A stretch of DNA of 59,920 nucleotides, taken from the NCBI GenBank assembly GCA_003162395.1, contig PMON01000058.1:1-59920 (forward strand), written 5' to 3'. A program made the translations under genes and the position numbers. Source of the DNA: Acidimicrobiaceae bacterium. GTDB taxonomy: Bacteria; Actinomycetota; Acidimicrobiia; Acidimicrobiales; RAAP-2. Each line of letters opens with the position of its first letter. The first letter of the stretch is position 1. The notes under the pieces were generated by a model. It worked only from the letters and a program-made list of their open reading frames with translations. It searched no databases and had not been told where the DNA came from. Shown one piece after another: positions 9,219 to 18,392 of this stretch.

Positions 9219-9312
9219 TCCACCTTTGCGGGGGCCCGCGGGGTGCGAGAATAGGGTCCGGCGCCCGAGGTGCGGCGCGCCACTCCCGCGATCGCGACCA
9301 CGAGAGGAACCG

Positions 9313-10116
9313 ATGAACGCATCCCTGACCGACCTCGAGGCCCGGCGCATCGCCGCGCTCCGCCGCCACGTCATCACCGAGGCGATGGAGGACCTGGAGG
9401 CCCGATCGGGCGAGGTCACCCTCACCGAGGGGGTCGTCCTCGTCTGCGCCTATGAAGAGGAGGGGGCGATCGGCGACGTGCTCGCCCAGATCCCCGAGAC
9501 CGCCTGCGGGGTCGCGCTCACGACGATCGTCGTCGTCGACGGCGGGGAGGACCGGACCGCCGAGATCGCGCAGAAGGCCGGCGCGCTCACGATCGAGTTC
9601 CCGGTCAACCTCGGCCACGGCGTGGCGCTGCAGGTCGGCTACCGATTCTGCATCGACCACGGCGCGAAGTGGGTCGTCACGCTTGATGCCGACGGGCAGA
9701 ACAGTCCCGAGGAGATCCCCGTCATGCTTCAGCCGCTCATCGACGACGAGGCTGACTTCGTGGTCGCGTCGCGGCGCTTGGGCACCGACACGACGACGGA
9801 CCAGATCCGCAAGTCCGGGGTCGTGTTCTTCTCGGCGCTCATGAACCTCCTCACCGGCTCGCACCTGACCGACACCTCGAACGGCTACCGCGCGCTGCGC
9901 GTCTCGATGCTCGCCGACGTCGTCGACCGGCTCGTCCAAGAGCAGTACCAGACCTCAGAGCTGCTGATCACCTGCATCAAGCGGGGCTGGCGCGTGACGG
10001 AGCGCCCGACCGTGTGGTACCCGCGGCAGTCCGGGATCACGAAGAAGGGCGCGAACTGGCTCTACGGATTCCGCTACCTCAACGTGGTCGTCAGGACCTG
10101 GCTCCGGGAGCGCTGA
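9313..10116 (+). CDS. Family 2 glycosyltransferase (dolichol-phosphate-mannose-synthase-like)
   Basis: 267 aa GT-A fold glycosyltransferase. Seen: N-terminal VVLVCAYEEEG, nucleotide-binding VVVDGGEDRT, and TLDADGQNSPEEI with the DxD-type metal site. A GYR segment followed by the C-terminal WYPRQSG fits polyprenyl-phosphate sugar transferases. No membrane segments. ATG start with GAGAGGAA upstream. The last 26 bases overlap the convergent plsC gene. A role in cell-wall or lipid glycan synthesis is likely but the sugar is unknown. Confidence 0.85.
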   Translation: MNASLTDLEARRIAALRRHVITEAMEDLEARSGEVTLTEGVVLVCAYEEEGAIGDVLAQIPETACGVALTTIVVVDGGEDRTAEIAQKAGALTIEFPVNLGHGVALQVGYRFCIDHGAKWVVTLDADGQNSPEEIPVMLQPLIDDEADFVVASRRLGTDTTTDQIRKSGVVFFSALMNLLTGSHLTDTSNGYRALRVSMLADVVDRLVQEQYQTSELLITCIKRGWRVTERPTVWYPRQSGITKKGANWLYGFRYLNVVVRTWLRER

Positions 10117-10777
10117 GCCGGCCGCACGCCTGGTCGTAGGCGGCCTGGAGGGCGTCGCGCAGCAGTGCGGTGGTCGCGGTGATCTGGCTCCGCGGCACGC
10201 GCGCGCCGTCGTGGGCGACCGGGGCGGCCACGGGCTCGCCGATGACGATGCGGACTTTCACTGGCCTCGGGACCTTGGCGCCGCGCGGCAGGGCGCGGTC
10301 CGTGCCCGCGATGCCCACCGGGACGATCGGCGCGCCCGTGCGCGCGGCGAGGAACGACGCCCCCTCCAGCAGCTCGCCAACGGCCGGCCCGTCCTGGCGC
10401 GTGCCCTCGGGGAACAGCACGAGGGGCTCACCCGCCCGCAGGACCGCCTCGGCGGCGCTGAGCGCGGAGCGGTCCGCCACCCCCCTCGTGACGGGGAACG
10501 CGCCCATGGAGCTGACGAAGTCGCCGAGCAGCTTGGACTTCCACAGCTCGTCTTTCGCCATGAAGAAGGTCTTGCGCTCCGTCACGTAGATGGCGAACGC
10601 GAAGTCGGCGTTCGAGCGGTGGATCGGCGCGATGATGTACGCGCCCGTCGTTGGCACGTGCTCGGTGCCCGTCAGCTGGGGCCGGAAGTACGCGCCCCAC
10701 AGCGTGTGGACGAAGGTGCGGAACGCCCGGTAGCCGAGGGTCCGTCGCGGGTCGGGCTCGAACGCGGTCACAGCCAC
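10091..10777 (-). CDS. plsC: 1-acyl-sn-glycerol-3-phosphate acyltransferase family protein
   Basis: 228 aa PlsC-type acyltransferase acting in phospholipid synthesis. The catalytic HRSNAD (HX4D) and the phosphate-binding FPEGTRQDG motifs are intact, with a VPVGIAG motif later. Two possible GTG starts, at 10777 and 10771: the second gives a 4-base GTGA overlap with the cmk stop, the first a 10-base overlap. Either way it is translationally coupled to cmk. Confidence 0.92.
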   Translation of the reverse strand: MAVTAFEPDPRRTLGYRAFRTFVHTLWGAYFRPQLTGTEHVPTTGAYIIAPIHRSNADFAFAIYVTERKTFFMAKDELWKSKLLGDFVSSMGAFPVTRGVADRSALSAAEAVLRAGEPLVLFPEGTRQDGPAVGELLEGASFLAARTGAPIVPVGIAGTDRALPRGAKVPRPVKVRIVIGEPVAAPVAHDGARVPRSQITATTALLRDALQAAYDQACGRLSAPGARS

Positions 10778-11379
10778 GACAGGATCTCTTCTACGACGTC
10801 GTCGATGGCGCGATCGGTGGTGTCGAGGACGTGGGCGTCACTCGCCACGACGAGCGGCGAGACCGTCCGACCCCCGTCGAGCAGGTCTCGCCGGGCCACG
10901 CTCTCGGGCGCCTCCTCACCGCGTCGCCGGGCGCGCTCGGTGTGCGAGGCGGTGAGGTACACCTTGACGGCGGCGCGGGGGAAGACGACCGAGCCGATGT
11001 CGCGACCCTCGACGACGCCACCGCCGTGCTCGGCCACCCAGGCCCGCTGGCGCTCGACCAGCTCGCGGCGCACCGCGGGGATGGACGCCACGACCGAGAC
11101 CGTGTCGTTCACGGCGTCGGTGCGCAGGGTGTCGGTGAGGTCGACGCCGCCGGCGGTGACCCGCTCTCCCACGCCCAGGTCCGCCTCCCGAGCGAGGATC
11201 GTGACCTTGTCCGTGTCGTGGGGGTCGACGCCCGCTCGGATCGCGAGCGAGGTCACGGCGCGGTACATCGAGCCGGTGTCGAGGACCTCGAGGCCCAGGC
11301 GTGCTGCGACGGCGCGCGCGACGGTCGACTTGCCCGAGCCCGCAGGGCCGTCGATCGCCACGACCAGTGGCTCGGTCAT
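10768..11379 (-). CDS. cmk: Cytidylate kinase
   Basis: 203 aa. Phosphorylates CMP and dCMP. The P-loop GPAGSGKST is at residues 10-18, followed by LDTGSMYRAVT (NMP binding) and the lid region around ARRRGEEAPESVARRD. The ATG overlaps the aroA stop by 4 bases. It belongs to the cluster aroH-tyrA-aroA-cmk-plsC. Confidence 0.96.
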   Translation of the reverse strand: MTEPLVVAIDGPAGSGKSTVARAVAARLGLEVLDTGSMYRAVTSLAIRAGVDPHDTDKVTILAREADLGVGERVTAGGVDLTDTLRTDAVNDTVSVVASIPAVRRELVERQRAWVAEHGGGVVEGRDIGSVVFPRAAVKVYLTASHTERARRRGEEAPESVARRDLLDGGRTVSPLVVASDAHVLDTTDRAIDDVVEEILSWL

Positions 11380-12680
11380 CGAAGCGATGCTAGGTCCGAA
11401 AGGAAGCCCGGATAGCTGGTCGCCACGCCGCCGAAGCCGCCCACGACCCCGCCCGCGCCGACGGTCGCCCCGACCACGGCCGCCATCGCCATGCGGTGAT
11501 CACCGGCCGCGTCGAACTCGAGCCGCGTGAAGCGCCCGGGGTCGCCCAGCCCCTCGACGATGAGGTCGCTGCCATGGATGCTCGCGGCCGCGCCGAGTGC
11601 GCGCACGAGTCGCGCGGTCGCCTCGAGGCGGTCCGTCTCCTTTACGAGCAGCTCGTCGACGTCCAAGAACCTCGTCGTGCCGGTCGCCGCGGCGGCGGCG
11701 ACCGCCAGGATCGGCACCTCATCGAGCGAGGGCAGCTCGCTCGCGCGCACCTCGGTGCCCGTGAGCGCCGCCGAGGTCGCGAGCAGGTCGCCCTGCTCGC
11801 CGCGACGCACGCGGATGACGACCTGTGCCCCCATCCGAGCCAGGACGCTGACGAACCCGATCCGCTCCTCGCTGACGTCGACATCTCGGACCTCGACGTT
11901 GCCGTCGGCGGCCAGGAGCGCGGCGACGACGAGGAAGGCCGCATGCGAGGGGTCCGCAGCGACGTGCCAGTCCACGGGCACGAGGCTCGACGGCCACACC
12001 GTCGTGTGCCGCCCGTCGGGGCGGTTCGTCACCTCGACGCGTGCCGTGGCCCGCCGCAGCATCGACTCGGTGTGGGTCCTCGTGGCGACGGGCTCGACCA
12101 CCGTGGTCGGGCCGTCCCCGGCGAGCCCCGCGAGAAGGATCGCCGACTTCACCTGGGCGCTCGCGACGGGCAGCTCGTAGCGGATGGCGCGAGTCGGGCC
12201 CCCCGTGAGCTCGAGCGGCGGCGTGCACCGCGGGCCCTGGCCCTCGAGGATCGCGCCCATCGAGCGCAGCGGGACCGCGACGCGGTCCATCGGGCGACGA
12301 CGCAGCGAGTCGTCGCCGTCGAGGCGGTGCTGGCCCGCGATCGTCGCGACCACGCCGCACAACAGGCGCATCGTGGTGCCGGAGTTGCCGCAGCCGAGCA
12401 CGCGTGCAGCGGCGTGCAGGCGATCGCGTCCGCCGTCCACGGTGACGAGCCCGTCCGCGGTGCCGCCGACACCTGCCCCGAGTGCCTCGACGCACGACAG
12501 CGTGCGAGCGACGTCGTCGCCGTCGCTCAGTCCCGCGATCGACGAGCGCCCCTCGGCCAGCGCGGCGAGGAGCAGGGCTCGGTGCGAGATCGACTTGTCG
12601 CCCGGGGTGCGCACGACGCCGTGCAGCGACCGGACCGAGGCGACCTCGACGACGTCGGGGACCTCGGTGTCGACGCTCAC
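11376..12680 (-). CDS. aroA: 3-phosphoshikimate 1-carboxyvinyltransferase (EPSP synthase)
   Basis: 434 aa, sixth step of the shikimate pathway. Seen: GDKSISHRALLLAALA, GNSGTTMRLL (PEP and shikimate-3-phosphate binding), PMDRVAVPLRSMGA and the C-terminal LDEVPILAVAAA. Overlaps tyrA upstream and cmk downstream by 4 bases each, so the three are probably one translationally coupled operon. Confidence 0.97.
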   Translation of the reverse strand: MSVDTEVPDVVEVASVRSLHGVVRTPGDKSISHRALLLAALAEGRSSIAGLSDGDDVARTLSCVEALGAGVGGTADGLVTVDGGRDRLHAAARVLGCGNSGTTMRLLCGVVATIAGQHRLDGDDSLRRRPMDRVAVPLRSMGAILEGQGPRCTPPLELTGGPTRAIRYELPVASAQVKSAILLAGLAGDGPTTVVEPVATRTHTESMLRRATARVEVTNRPDGRHTTVWPSSLVPVDWHVAADPSHAAFLVVAALLAADGNVEVRDVDVSEERIGFVSVLARMGAQVVIRVRRGEQGDLLATSAALTGTEVRASELPSLDEVPILAVAAAAATGTTRFLDVDELLVKETDRLEATARLVRALGAAASIHGSDLIVEGLGDPGRFTRLEFDAAGDHRMAMAAVVGATVGAGGVVGGFGGVATSYPGFLSDLASLR

Positions 12681-13756
12681 AACGGCTCGACCGACGTCCT
12701 GAGGCCCCGCGCCTCGAGTGCCCGTGCGAGCGCCGGAGCCGCCAGCACGTCGAGCACCATGATCAGCACGCCGGCGCTGCCCTCCTGGGAGTGGGCGATC
12801 TCGAGGTCGTAGATGTTGAGGTTCGCATCGCTCGCGAGCGTCGTCACCTCGGCGAGCACGCCCGGGCGATCTGCGACGGGCACGCGCAGGACGGCGAGGT
12901 GCGTGGGATCGGGGGTCGAGGACGGCAGGTTGCGCCTCGCCGCGCTGGCCGCCGACAGCTCGTGGAGGATCGTCGCGCGGTCCTTGCCCGCGATGGCGGC
13001 CTCGAGCGTCGCCAGCCTGCCGCGCAGCGCCGCGAGCCCGGCCAGGATTGCGTCACGGTTGTCGACGCACAGGTCGGGCCAGATGGCGGGATGGCCGGCC
13101 GCCACCCTCGTCATGTCGCGAAAGCCGCCCGCCGCGAGCCGCAGGAGCGACGCGTCGCTCTCGGCGAGCTGGGCCGCCTCGTTCATCATCGCCCCCGCGA
13201 CGAGGTGCGGCACGTGGCTGACCATCGCGACGAGCCGGTCGTGGTCGGCCGCGGTGAGCGCGAGCGAGGACGCGCCGAGATCACGCACCATCGACACGAG
13301 TGTCGCGTAGCGCTCCGGGGTCGTGGACGCCGTCGGGGTGAGGACCCACGACGCGCCGACGAAGAGGTCTGCGCGCGCGCCGCGCAGCCCGTGCTGCTCG
13401 GAGCCCGCCATCGGGTGGCCCCCAATGAACCGCGCGTCGTCGACGTCCTCGACGATCCGTGCCTTGACCCCTGCGACGTCCGTGACGACGACGTCGTCGG
13501 GGGCATCGGCGAGTTGGCCTCGAGCGACGGCCGCGACGTCCGAGGACGGGACGCACACGACGATGAGCGTGGTCGCCGGGTGCCGCAGCGTCGCGTCGAT
13601 CGCCCCGAGCGAGACCGCCTCACGCGCCGTCGTGTCGTCGCGGTCCTCACCGCTCACCGACCATCCAGCCGCGCGGAGCCCGAGCGCGATCGAGCCGCCG
13701 ATCAACCCGAGGCCGACGACGTGGGATCGACGGGCCGCGTCAGTCGGGGAGGTCAT
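12677..13756 (-). CDS. tyrA: Prephenate dehydrogenase with C-terminal ACT domain
   Basis: 359 aa, oxidises prephenate toward tyrosine. Rossmann motif GLGLIGGSIALGL at the N-terminus; GGHPMAGSEQHG in the middle; a helical dehydrogenase domain follows. An ACT domain occupies about residues 285-359 (VADRPGVLAEVTTLASD), which suggests feedback control by an amino acid, by analogy with other ACT-TyrA proteins. ATG start. Its first 17 bases overlap the end of aroH. Confidence 0.94.
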   Translation of the reverse strand: MTSPTDAARRSHVVGLGLIGGSIALGLRAAGWSVSGEDRDDTTAREAVSLGAIDATLRHPATTLIVVCVPSSDVAAVARGQLADAPDDVVVTDVAGVKARIVEDVDDARFIGGHPMAGSEQHGLRGARADLFVGASWVLTPTASTTPERYATLVSMVRDLGASSLALTAADHDRLVAMVSHVPHLVAGAMMNEAAQLAESDASLLRLAAGGFRDMTRVAAGHPAIWPDLCVDNRDAILAGLAALRGRLATLEAAIAGKDRATILHELSAASAARRNLPSSTPDPTHLAVLRVPVADRPGVLAEVTTLASDANLNIYDLEIAHSQEGSAGVLIMVLDVLAAPALARALEARGLRTSVEPL

Positions 13757-14108
13757 CGCGCAGCTGGCTCGCGCCGTGGAGGTAGACGTGGTGCAGCGCG
13801 TCGCGAGACTGCTCGGTGTTGAGGTGGACGAGGACGCGGATGCACCTCGGCGTGGCGCCGACCACGTTGATCTCGGTGGCGCACAGGAGGGGGACCGATC
13901 CGAAGCCGAGCTCGCGAGCCGCGGTGGCGGGGAACATGGCGGTGAGATCTGGCGTCGCGGTGAACAGCACCGAGATCAGCTGGTCGAGCTGCGCGCCGTT
14001 GCTCTCGAGCATCCTCGAGAGCAACTCGATCGTGCGCTCGGTGATCTCGCGGACCGTGTCCGCGTCCACCGTCGTCGCGCCTCGCAGCGCACGGACCGAC
14101 GATGGCAT
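13740..14108 (-). CDS. aroH: Monofunctional AroH-class chorismate mutase
   Basis: 122 aa trimeric-type (Bacillus AroH) chorismate mutase, converting chorismate to prephenate for the overlapping tyrA product. Seen: RALRGATTVDADT (substrate Arg near the N-terminus), LLCATEINVVG (the active-site Glu), IRVLVHL (active-site Arg) and the C-terminal HVYLHGASQLRDDL. The start at 14108 matches the family; the frame stays open upstream without similarity. Confidence 0.93.
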   Translation of the reverse strand: MPSSVRALRGATTVDADTVREITERTIELLSRMLESNGAQLDQLISVLFTATPDLTAMFPATAARELGFGSVPLLCATEINVVGATPRCIRVLVHLNTEQSRDALHHVYLHGASQLRDDLPD

Positions 14109-14197
14109 CGCCGCAGCGTAGTGAAAGAGGGTTGGTGGGATCGCACGACCGTGCGAGATCGGGTCGCGCCCGCGTCGTCGTGTGCGCCGGTCGTGGC

Positions 14198-14938
14198 TTA
14201 CGGCACCGTCGCGGCGCTGCCCACGGCCGCCTCGCCCAGGCGCCGTACCTCGGCGTTGGTCAGCTCGCGGTAGGCACCGGGCGGCAGCGAGGTGTCCGCG
14301 ACCGGTCCGATCCTCGTGCGGACGAGGCGTCGCACCTCGTGGCCGACGGCCGTGCACATGCGGCGGACCTGGCGGTTGCGGCCCTCGTGGATCGCGATTC
14401 GGATGAGGCCCGGCGCGACGCGGCTCACGCGGGCGGGCGCGGTCAGCCCGTCGTCGAGGAGCACGCCCTCGCGCAGGAGGCGGATGGCCTTGGGCGACGG
14501 GTCCCCGTGGACCTCGGCGAGGTACTCCTTGACCACGCCATGGGAGGGATGGCTGAGCAGCTGGGAGAGGTCCCCGTCGTTCGTGAGGATCAAGAGTCCC
14601 TCGGTGGCGCGGTCGAGGCGCCCGACAGGGAACACGCGCGGCTCGCTCGGCACGAGCGACAGGACGGTCGGGCGCCCCTGCGGGTCGCTGGCGGTGGTCA
14701 CGACGCCGGGAGGCTTGTTGAGCAGGTAGTAGACGCTGTCCGGCGAGGTCGGTGCCGGCGCGTCGTCGACGGTGATGCGGTCGAGGTCAGGGTGGACGCG
14801 TCGCCCGAGGACGGCGACCTCGCCGTCGACGTGGACGCGGCCCTGCTCGATCAGCTCCTCGCAGCGACGCCGTGAGCCGTAGCCGGCGCGGGCGAGGACC
14901 TTTTGCAGACGCTCGCCGTCGTCGGACGGCTCGCCCAT
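14198..14938 (-). CDS. rluB: RluB-type 23S rRNA pseudouridine synthase
   Basis: 246 aa. N-terminal S4 RNA-binding domain (residues about 10-60), then a RsuA/RluB catalytic domain with GRLDRATEGLLILTNDG holding the catalytic Asp, plus the family motif VYYLLNKPPGVV. HEGRNRQVRRM is the conserved C-terminal motif. Four bases separate it from the scpB stop, so it follows scpAB in the operon. The precise uridine modified is inferred from family only. Confidence 0.93.
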   Translation of the reverse strand: MGEPSDDGERLQKVLARAGYGSRRRCEELIEQGRVHVDGEVAVLGRRVHPDLDRITVDDAPAPTSPDSVYYLLNKPPGVVTTASDPQGRPTVLSLVPSEPRVFPVGRLDRATEGLLILTNDGDLSQLLSHPSHGVVKEYLAEVHGDPSPKAIRLLREGVLLDDGLTAPARVSRVAPGLIRIAIHEGRNRQVRRMCTAVGHEVRRLVRTRIGPVADTSLPPGAYRELTNAEVRRLGEAAVGSAATVP

Positions 14939-14942
14939 GCGC

Positions 14943-15506
14943 CTAGCGCTCCGCGAGCTCGCCCGCGAGTGCGCGTGCCTCGTCGAGGCCGGCCACGAAC
15001 TCGTCGATGGGCGCGAGCTCGTCGAGCGAGCGCAGCCCGAGGCGATCCAAGAACAGCTCGGTCGTCCCGAACAGGACGGGCTGGCCCGGTCCGTCCGCGC
15101 GCCCCTTGGCCTCGATGTACCCGCGCTGCTCCAAGAGCCGCACCACGCCGTCGGCGTTCACCCCGCGCAAGGCGCCGATCTGGACGCGCGAGACGGGCTG
15201 GCGGTACGCGATGATCGCGAGCGTCTCGAGCGCGGCGGTCGACAGCCTGTGCGAGACGTCGCGGTTGGCGAAGCGCTGGACGTGGTCGTGCGCGTCGGGG
15301 TGCGTCACCATCTGCCAGCCCGACGCGGTCTCTTTGAGCTGGAAACCTCGCTGCTCGCTCGCGAACTGGTCCGAGAGCCTCGTGAGCACGTCGGCGACGA
15401 CGTGCTCGTCGCACTCGAGCAGGTCGGCCAGCACCGAGGCTGGCACCGGCTCGATCGCGACGGCGATCATCGCCTCGAGCGCAAAGCGGAGCTCGTCATC
15501 CCGCAT
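14943..15506 (-). CDS. scpB: Segregation and condensation protein B
   Basis: 187 aa winged-helix partner of ScpA and SMC in chromosome compaction. Seen: LRFALEAMIAVAIEPV at the N-terminus and the conserved AALETLAIIAYRQPVSR core with RGVNADGVVRLLEQRGY. The ATG at 15506 lies 11 bases inside the end of scpA and matches family length. Confidence 0.94.
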   Translation of the reverse strand: MRDDELRFALEAMIAVAIEPVPASVLADLLECDEHVVADVLTRLSDQFASEQRGFQLKETASGWQMVTHPDAHDHVQRFANRDVSHRLSTAALETLAIIAYRQPVSRVQIGALRGVNADGVVRLLEQRGYIEAKGRADGPGQPVLFGTTELFLDRLGLRSLDELAPIDEFVAGLDEARALAGELAER

Positions 15507-16275
15507 AGTCGTCCACCAGTCCAAGGTCGAAGGCCTCGCTCGAGCCGTGCACCCAGCGGATCTGCAGCTCACCGAAGGTCGTCCCCTGCCCGAGGGCCAC
15601 GCGGCCGAGCTTGCACAGCTCGAGGACCGCGAGGAAGCGCACGATGATCTCGATCCGATCGGTGATGCCAGCGATCAGCTCGCGGAACGACAGCGCACCG
15701 CGGGCTGGCAGCGTCCGGGCGAGGTCGACGACAGTCTCGGCCACGGTGACGGTCTCCACGGTCACGTGGTCGAGGACCACGTTCGTCGTGGGGTGGTCCT
15801 CGATGCCCCGCAGGTACGCAGCGGCGAGTTCGAGGGTGGTCACGCCGGCGAGCAGGTCGGCCGCGTGGACCTCGACGGAGTCGTCGAGCCCGGTGACCCT
15901 CGGGACCGCGAGCCCCGCGGCCTCGAGGCTCCGCGCCAGCCCGTCAGCGATCGCGGCGTAGGCGCGCAGCTCGAGGAGCCGGGCCAAGAGCACGTCGCGC
16001 TCCTCCCAGCCGATCGTCTCTTCGTCGGCGCCCACGTCGTCGGGGCCGGGCAGCAAGCGCTGGCTCTTCAGCTCCACGAGGAGCGCCGCGTAGAGGAGGA
16101 ACTCGCTCAGCTCGTCCATCGAGCAGGTGTCGCGGCGCTCGCGGAGGTGGGCGACGAACGCGTCGACGACGGGGGCCAAGGGGATGTCGAGGATGTCGAC
16201 CTCGTGGCTGCTCACGAGCTGGAAGAGCACGTCGAGCGGGCCGACGTACGTCGGGGCGTCGACGCCGAGAGCCAT
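15496..16275 (-). CDS. scpA: Segregation and condensation protein A
   Basis: 259 aa kleisin that bridges the SMC heads. Begins with a YVGPLDVLFQLV segment typical of ScpA, with DILDIPLAPVVDAF and the C-terminal winged helix ending near FLAVLELCKLGRVAL. ATG start with unremarkable upstream sequence. It overlaps scpB by 11 bases and diverges from trpS with a 110-base gap. Confidence 0.94.
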   Translation of the reverse strand: MALGVDAPTYVGPLDVLFQLVSSHEVDILDIPLAPVVDAFVAHLRERRDTCSMDELSEFLLYAALLVELKSQRLLPGPDDVGADEETIGWEERDVLLARLLELRAYAAIADGLARSLEAAGLAVPRVTGLDDSVEVHAADLLAGVTTLELAAAYLRGIEDHPTTNVVLDHVTVETVTVAETVVDLARTLPARGALSFRELIAGITDRIEIIVRFLAVLELCKLGRVALGQGTTFGELQIRWVHGSSEAFDLGLVDDYAG

Positions 16276-16373
16276 GCGTCGACCCTACTCAATGCCCTCC
16301 CCGACTCGACGGTGCACGAGCGGATCGTCGGCATCGACGCCGCCGACACCGAGGCTCGCGAGGGCGCCATTGT

Positions 16374-16379
16374 TAGGCT
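16374..16379 (+). promoter_or_regulatory. Predicted -10 box of trpS (leaderless)
   Basis: TAGGCT lies exactly 6 bases before the ATG of trpS in the short divergent gap between scpA and trpS. No Shine-Dalgarno is visible, so a leaderless mRNA is likely. Confidence 0.45.
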
Positions 16380-16385
16380 CCCGCG

Positions 16386-17363
16386 ATGGCGCGCATCTTT
16401 TCGGGCATCCAGCCCTCCGGGCAGCTGCACATTGGCAACTACCTCGGAGCGCTGCGCAACTGGGTGCGCGAGCAGAACGACGACGCGCTCTACTGCGTCG
16501 TCGACCTGCACGCGCTGACCGAGGACGTGGACCCCGCCGAGGTGCGTCGCGGCTCGCTCGAGCTCGCGGTCGGGCTCCTCGCGGTCGGCCTCGATCCCGA
16601 GGTGTGCACGATCTTCGTCCAGAGCCACGTCCCCGAGCACGCCCGGCTGAGCTGGCTGCTCGAGTGCACCGTGACCTACGGCGAGCTGACGCGCATGACC
16701 CAGTTCAAGGACAAGTCCAAGCGCGGCGACGTGGTGCGCGGGGGCCTCCTCACCTATCCAGTGCTCATGGCGGCCGACATCTTCCTCTACAACACCGAGG
16801 TGGTCCCCGTGGGCGACGACCAGCGCCAGCACATGGAGCTGACCAGGGTCCTCGCCGAGCGCTTCAACAACCGCTTCGGGGAGACCTTCGTGGTCCCCGA
16901 GGCGATGGTCCCGACATTCGCGGCCCGAGTCATGGACCTCCAGGACCCCACGCGCAAGATGTCCAAGTCAGAGCTGTCCCCCCAGGGGACGGTCAACATG
17001 TACGACGACGCCGACACCGTTGCTCGCAAGGTGCGGCGAGCGGTCACGGACACCGACGGGGAGGTCCGGTGGGACCGCGAGGGGAAGCCCGGCGTCGCCA
17101 ACCTGCTCGAGATCCTCGCCGCCCTGGGCGACGAGGACCCCAAGGCCGTCGCCGAGCGCTACGAGACGTACGGCGCGCTGAAAGACGACGTCGCCGGAGC
17201 CCTGATCGAGGCGCTCGCACCCATCCGGGCACGTCGCGACGAGCTGCTCGAGGACCCAGCGGTCGTGCGCGCGCTCCTTGCGCGCGGCGCGGATCGCGCC
17301 GGCGAGATGGCGTCGGTCACCTACGCGCGCGCCGCGGCGGCGATGGGGCTGCTCGCCCCGTAG
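16386..17363 (+). CDS. trpS: Tryptophanyl-tRNA synthetase
   Basis: 325 aa class I synthetase charging tRNA-Trp. Begins ARIFSGIQPSGQLHIGNYLG, with the HIGN nucleotide-binding motif, and has RKMSKSELSPQG (KMSKS loop) near residue 195. Length and motif spacing match bacterial TrpRS. It stands alone on the plus strand inside the minus-strand housekeeping block and converges with the M50 protease gene. Confidence 0.97.
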   Translation: MARIFSGIQPSGQLHIGNYLGALRNWVREQNDDALYCVVDLHALTEDVDPAEVRRGSLELAVGLLAVGLDPEVCTIFVQSHVPEHARLSWLLECTVTYGELTRMTQFKDKSKRGDVVRGGLLTYPVLMAADIFLYNTEVVPVGDDQRQHMELTRVLAERFNNRFGETFVVPEAMVPTFAARVMDLQDPTRKMSKSELSPQGTVNMYDDADTVARKVRRAVTDTDGEVRWDREGKPGVANLLEILAALGDEDPKAVAERYETYGALKDDVAGALIEALAPIRARRDELLEDPAVVRALLARGADRAGEMASVTYARAAAAMGLLAP

Positions 17364-17364
17364 C

Positions 17365-17997
17365 TCAGGCGTAGCCGGTCGTGTTGGCCCACCAGTTGTA
17401 GAGCGAGTCGTACGCGTGGACGTAGGCGCCCGACTCCTGGCCGATGATGACGAGGCCGAAGACGATGATCAGCGTGTAGGGACGGATCGCGAGGTACGGC
17501 CCCCACCACTTGCGCGGCAGGAAGCGCTCGACGACCGAACTCCCGTCGAGCGGCGGGACCGGGATGAGGTTGAACAGCGCAAGCATCAGGTTGAGCAGGC
17601 CAAGCTCGAACAGCAGGAACGCCGGCCAGAACGACTCGGGATGGATCCCGCGGAGCACCGCGTAGCAGATGGCAACGAGCACAAGGTTGAGGCCCGGCCC
17701 CGCAAGCGAGGTGAGCACGGCGTCGTTGCGCGGGCTCTTCAGGCGTCCGACGTTGACGGGAACGGGCTTGGCCCATCCGAACAGGAAGCCTGCATGCGAG
17801 ATGAGGAGAAGCCCCGGGACAATGATCGAGCCGAACGGGTCGATGTGCGGGACCGGGTTGAGCGTCAATCGCCCGGCGCGCTTGGCGGTATCGTCTCCGC
17901 GTGCGAGCGCCACGACCCCGTGGCTGATCTCGTGCAAGATGACCGAACTGATCAGCAGCCCGTACGCGACGAGCTTGATCTCCGTCTGGGTCGGCAT
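17365..17997 (-). CDS. Site-2 protease family (M50) membrane metalloprotease
   Basis: 210 aa with about five hydrophobic segments. The zinc site HEISHG (HExxH) is at residues 22-27 in the first part, and the second conserved motif NLIPVPPLDGS (Asp ligand) is near residue 140. This short form, lacking PDZ and CBS domains, is common in actinobacteria; the substrate is unknown. Its stop lies 1 base past the trpS stop. Confidence 0.88.
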   Translation of the reverse strand: MPTQTEIKLVAYGLLISSVILHEISHGVVALARGDDTAKRAGRLTLNPVPHIDPFGSIIVPGLLLISHAGFLFGWAKPVPVNVGRLKSPRNDAVLTSLAGPGLNLVLVAICYAVLRGIHPESFWPAFLLFELGLLNLMLALFNLIPVPPLDGSSVVERFLPRKWWGPYLAIRPYTLIIVFGLVIIGQESGAYVHAYDSLYNWWANTTGYA

Positions 17998-18050
17998 GCT
18001 CTAGAACTCTGGCTCGCGGACGGGTCTGGCCCCCGCACGCTGACGGTTCG

Positions 18051-18389
18051 TCAGGGCAGTTTCGCGCAGTCGAGGCACCGCCTCGCGGTCGGCATGGCCT
18101 CATGTCGCGCCTCTGAGATCGGGTTCCCGCACCGCTCGCAGACGCCGTAGGTACCCTCGGCGAGCCGCTCGAGCGCCTTGTCGACGTCGTCGAGGGACTC
18201 TTGGAGGTCTGCTGCGAGTCGCTCCGCTTCGCCGCGCTCGGCGGTCACCTGCGAGGAGTCGGCGAAGTTCGTGTCGTAGGTGAGGCTGCCGTTCGGGCCG
18301 AAGCCGAGCTCGTCAAGCTGTGCGAGCAGCCGTGTGCGCTCGGACGCCAAGACCTCCGACTGGATCTGGAACAACTCCGGCATGTGCAC
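18051..18389 (-). CDS. TraR/DksA family zinc-finger protein
   Basis: 112 aa (or 110 from the ATG at 18383). A long helical hairpin with an acidic tip precedes a C-terminal four-cysteine zinc finger (CERCGNPI then RCLDC). This arrangement is typical of DksA/TraR proteins that bind the RNA polymerase secondary channel. Start is GTG at 18389 or ATG two codons later. It lies 3 bases from the xerD stop and may be co-transcribed with it. Confidence 0.85.
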   Translation of the reverse strand: MHMPELFQIQSEVLASERTRLLAQLDELGFGPNGSLTYDTNFADSSQVTAERGEAERLAADLQESLDDVDKALERLAEGTYGVCERCGNPISEARHEAMPTARRCLDCAKLP

Positions 18390-18392
18390 ACC

